From positions 1 through 7,687 of the forward strand of contig JAIVFU010000224.1 of the NCBI GenBank assembly GCA_020829485.1: 7,687 nucleotides of DNA, written 5' to 3'. A program made the position numbers and the translations under genes. The notes under the pieces are model-generated. The model was not told where the DNA came from. It saw only the letters and a list, made by a program, of their open reading frames with translations, and did not search any database. This DNA is from Nostoc sp. CHAB 5834. Lineage in GTDB: Bacteria; Cyanobacteriota; Cyanobacteriia; Cyanobacteriales; Nostocaceae. This document shows, in pieces, positions 5,794-7,687 of this stretch; within the stretch, counting starts at the first letter, position 1; the number at the start of each line of letters is the position of its first letter.

Positions 5794-5953
5794 GGCAGGA
5801 GGCAGAGGGCAAGAGGCAGGAGGAAAACTGCACTCTGTAACAGCCCGCGACTTCATAGAGCAAGGGTTTAAGACCCCCACTGAACTCTTGTTCAGGGCTG
5901 CTAAATCAGTAGGGGTCGAATCCCCTACTGATTTACTCCTTCTGCCTCCTGCC
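5794..5953. repeat. Compound foldable repeat element bounded by 13-bp inverted repeats
   Basis: GGCAGGAGGCAGA (5794-5806) and TCTGCCTCCTGCC (5941-5953) are perfect inverted arms. Between them are three smaller hairpins: GGGT/ACCC (5864-5867/5873-5876), CTGAAC/GTTCAG (5880-5885/5890-5895), and a perfect 14-bp stem TAAATCAGTAGGGG/CCCCTACTGATTTA (5902-5915/5922-5935) with loop TCGAAT. The whole could fold as a cruciform or, if transcribed, as a multi-stem RNA. The size and organisation suit a MITE-like or REP-like cyanobacterial element. The frame through it is built from repeats and is not called as a gene. Confidence 0.7.
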
Positions 5954-6023
5954 TCCTTCAAAACTATTTTCAGCATCCTCAACCGTGAAATTTCTTTGCT
6001 CAGTCGGGGTTGGAAAAGGTTAA

Positions 6024-6290
6024 AAAGATAACATAACGGCTTATCTTGCTGCCGAGCAGGGTTATGCTATCTGTATTAATTACCTTCATAATCAACAAGC
6101 GGCACAGGCAATTGTTAGTTCTATTGCAAAGATGGGAGGTAGAGTGATTGCATTTGCGGCTGATGTTGCTTTGGAAGAGGATGTAATTAAATTGTTTCAA
6201 ATGGTAGATGAACAATTAGGAGAAGTAACTGCCCTAGTCAATAATGCTGGAATTTTAGAACATCAAATGCGATTGGAGAATATGGATATA
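6024..6290 (+). pseudogene. Internal fragment of a short-chain dehydrogenase/reductase (SDR)
   Basis: The frame open from 6024 reads protein-like from ACG at 6036: TAYLAAEQGYAICINY, then the typical helix and strand leading to GRVIAFAADVA, then LVNNAGILEHQ, and stops making sense after RLENMDI (about 6290). NNAG is the SDR structural motif, and ADV is the Asp that contacts the cofactor adenine. Missing are the N-terminal TGxxxGIG nucleotide loop and everything from the catalytic Ser and YxxxK onward, so about 85-90 of about 250 residues remain. The protein cannot be active. It resembles FabG-like or glucose-dehydrogenase-like SDRs with an NADP-type INY strand end; the exact substrate is not predictable. 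Its 3' end runs straight into the truncated IS, and its 5' end into DNA with no start codon before the in-frame TAA at 6021. Confidence 0.82.
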
Positions 6291-6379
6291 GTCTCTAAAT
6301 GCTCTGCCAAATTGGTCATCGTATAATTAATTTGACTACTTAATAAGTATTGGCAGTAATTAAGCTTAGTAAATCTCAT
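6265..6379 (-). pseudogene. Transposase N-terminal fragment
   Basis: From ATG at 6379 the frame reads MRFTKLNYCQYLLSSQINYT, then MTNLAEHLETIS, and then junk (IFSNRI) to TGA at 6263-6265. The first 30 or so residues match the N-terminal DNA-binding region that I recall from cyanobacterial DDE transposases of IS701-like type, where the text normally continues SHDTINRYL. The frame crosses into the SDR fragment on the opposite strand, which fixes the junction at about 6284-6290. No catalytic domain is present. Confidence 0.7.
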
Positions 6380-6552
6380 TACCGTAAGCAACATTTATCT
6401 CATACAACCTCTACCTATTTTCTCATGAATATTTCATGCTTTGCTTCCAATACACCGGCTTCTATTACGAATACAAAGCTTTCAGAATCAGATTTAACTA
6501 ATACTTATGTACTAGCAATTGACGATCGCATTATGCCAGTTGCGTAAGTCCT
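6284..6552 (-). mobile_element. Truncated second copy of the insertion sequence
   Basis: This shares the outer end (GCCAGTTGCGTAAGTCCT on the plus strand, 6535-6552), an untranslated leader of about 170 bases, and the transposase start with the copy at 1-192, in the same orientation. It ends abruptly at about 6284-6290 after some 31 transposase codons, where it is fused to the SDR fragment, so the rest of the IS and its other end were lost by deletion. The outer end lies inside the 3' end of the zinc-ribbon gene and supplies that gene's last codons. Confidence 0.75.
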
Positions 6553-7283
6553 AAGTAAGTTAAAGATTCAAACCATTGTGATTTGTACTTCATTCTAAAA
6601 TAATTATCTCCTAAATTCTTTTTGAACTTAGATGACTTTTCTTGTGGTTTTGGTTCCCAGAATATACTATTCTCCAACTGCCCAAGGGCTTCTATTGTCG
6701 TTAGATTAGTTGCCACATTGCTACTGCTTTCTTGTTTTAGCTTTCTCTGTTCAACAAAAGACATAGCTAGGATGCGGTTCTTATGTCGCTCAAAAGCTTC
6801 CTTGTACAGTTCCCATGCTTTTTTGGTAATTGCTGATTGGGATGGCTCAACAATTTTAACGATTTCGCGCCAATCTCCAAGAGTAAATCTAGTAATATTT
6901 TCAATAAAAGCGATGAAAATGGCGCTATAAATTTTAGTGGGACTCGCACCCCGTAAACCTTGCCTTCGGATTGTATCAGTAACTAAATCTAATCTGTAAG
7001 CAGAAACAGAAAGGTCAATTTCTGTAAGCTCAAGGCTAAAACCCTGTCTAAGTCGGATTCTGCTAAAATTTGGCTTTGTAGGATTCTCTTTACTAGTAAA
7101 ATTAATCGTTTCACCACAGCTTGGACAAATAGCTTGGTGATGTTGAATCAGCACTCCATCCTCGTCAACTTCGGCTTCAATTTTAGCTAATTCATCAGTT
7201 AGCGGTTTAAAAATATGGGTGCAATGCTCACATTGAATTAAGCCTTTGTTTTGTATTTCTGATATAGTTTCAGGCAATAAAGT
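6531..7283 (-). pseudogene. Zinc-ribbon C-terminal half of a superfamily 2 helicase, detached by a stop codon and ended by IS sequence
   Basis: This frame is exactly in phase with the helicase frame at 7284-7687 and separated from it by a single TAG. Directly after the stop come TLLPETISEIQNKG and a four-cysteine zinc ribbon (CEHC ... CPSCGE; cysteines 16, 19, 51 and 54 counted from the TTG at 7277). A mixed helical domain follows with RQGLRGASPTKIYSAIF and a long helix rich in Lys/Glu (about 130-190). The last seven residues, LGLTQLA, are encoded by the IS end at 6531-6552, so the natural C-terminus was lost on IS insertion. The only candidate start is TTG 7277, with no clear ribosome site, so expression as a separate protein is doubtful. 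In RadD-like and related SF2 helicases the HGLP.. segment runs on into a W(S/T)L sequence, which supports one original gene. Confidence 0.65.
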
Positions 7284-7687
7284 CTATTTGCGGGCTTCAT
7301 CAGGAAGCCCATGCTTTTTCCAATTATCGGTAATATCAATAATCACCGCAGTTGGTTTTAAAGTGTAAGTTCTTAGAACCCGCCCCAGCATTTGCAGCCA
7401 AAGAGTAGAGCTTTCAGTCGGACGGACGCAGTAGACGCACTCAATATTAGGACAATCAAAGCCCTCGGTTAAGATTTCGTAATTAGTAATTACTTGGGTA
7501 GTGCCATTGCGAAAACGCTGCAATATTTCTAATCTCTCTTGTGGGGGAGTTTTCCCATCAAAATGTTCGGCACTAATATAATTACGAGAAAATTCCGCAG
7601 CCAGGGCACGAGAATGTTCTAAGCTACAGGCGAAAATAACTGTACGAAGATTTCGTGCATATTTCAAGTAATTCTCAAGGATTTCGC
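7284..7687 (-). CDS. Superfamily 2 DEAD/DEAH-type helicase, C-terminal RecA lobe (partial; ends at premature TAG; runs off the right edge)
   Basis: The minus frame is open to the window edge (EILENYLKYARNLRTVIFACS), so the gene begins further right and the TTG at 7667 is not a real start. Visible helicase motifs are IV-like TVIFACSLEHSRALA, motif V in ILTEGFDCPN, and motif VI in QMLGRVLRTY with its Q-x-x-G-R-x-x-R arginines. After these comes IIDITDNWKKHGLPDEARK, then TAG at 7284-7286. This is the layout of RadD-like or restriction-type SF2 ATPases that translocate on DNA; a role in repair or defence cannot be settled without the N-terminal lobe. Replacing the TAG by TGG (Trp) restores one long frame through the zinc ribbon to 6531. 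I treat this as a nonsense mutation, though natural readthrough cannot be excluded. Confidence 0.8.
   Translation of the reverse strand, partial: EILENYLKYARNLRTVIFACSLEHSRALAAEFSRNYISAEHFDGKTPPQERLEILQRFRNGTTQVITNYEILTEGFDCPNIECVYCVRPTESSTLWLQMLGRVLRTYTLKPTAVIIDITDNWKKHGLPDEARK

Noticed and set aside
5749..5982. Minus-strand 77-codon frame over the compound repeat
   Set aside because: Nearly all of it is encoded by the inverted repeats and hairpins; composition is repeat-like and no domain is visible.
6000..6215. Minus-strand open frame opposite the SDR fragment
   Set aside because: It is antisense to a clear SDR reading (NNAG, ADV motifs) and has no recognisable protein features.
6350..6547. 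Plus-strand 65-codon frame over the second IS copy
   Set aside because: It is antisense to the IS leader and transposase start; the conserved blocks are explained by the IS in the opposite direction.
7284..7286. Stop-codon recoding as a special genetic system, given also the TAA at 4800
   Set aside because: The two stops differ (TAG, TAA), affect unrelated genes, and sit among clear pseudogenes; ordinary decay explains them.

Overview
The window looks like accessory DNA, plasmid or integrated plasmid, from a filamentous heterocyst-type cyanobacterium (Nostoc/Anabaena-like). The grounds are at least eight HIP1 palindromes (GCGATCGC at 162, 1226, 1442, 1541, 2311, 2603, 3782 and 4478), heptanucleotide short tandem repeats, G-rich microsatellites, and gene families typical of that group. 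No tRNA, rRNA or CRISPR array was seen.

Layout from left to right. At 1-192 lies the promoter-side end of an insertion sequence whose transposase runs off the left edge. At 388-1371 (-) is an apparently intact tyrosine recombinase, with a 13-bp inverted repeat abutting its start codon. At 1456 to about 4000 (-) are the remains of one large gene, which I read as a CyRepA1-type cyanobacterial plasmid replication protein (DUF3854/Toprim-like domain plus superfamily helicase domain). It is broken by a frameshift near 2145, an apparent internal deletion near 3060, replacement of the Toprim-helicase linker by repeats (about 3358-3669), and loss of its N-terminus into more repeats (about 4009-4250). 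At 4253-4678 (-) is an apparently complete gene of unknown function. At 4713-5093 (-) is a small CxxC protein interrupted by an in-frame TAA. At 5097-5486 (-) is an FkbM-type methyltransferase cut off after its SAM-binding part. At 5487-6023 there is no convincing gene, but several foldable repeats. At 6024-6290 (+) is an internal piece of a short-chain dehydrogenase, fused directly to a second truncated copy of the same IS (6284-6552). At 6531-7687 (-) is a superfamily 2 helicase with a zinc ribbon, split by one in-frame TAG and truncated by the IS, whose end now supplies its last codons. It runs off the right edge.

The genes do not form a working pathway. The theme is a decaying mobile replicon: a recombinase that looks functional, a destroyed replication initiator, and fragments joined by IS and repeat-driven rearrangement. 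I found no clear new biological system. The most distinctive items are the inverted repeat at the recombinase start with a third copy of its 11-mer arm inside the replication gene, and the clean single-codon nonsense lesion in the helicase. Family assignments rest on recalled sequence signatures; no database search was possible.
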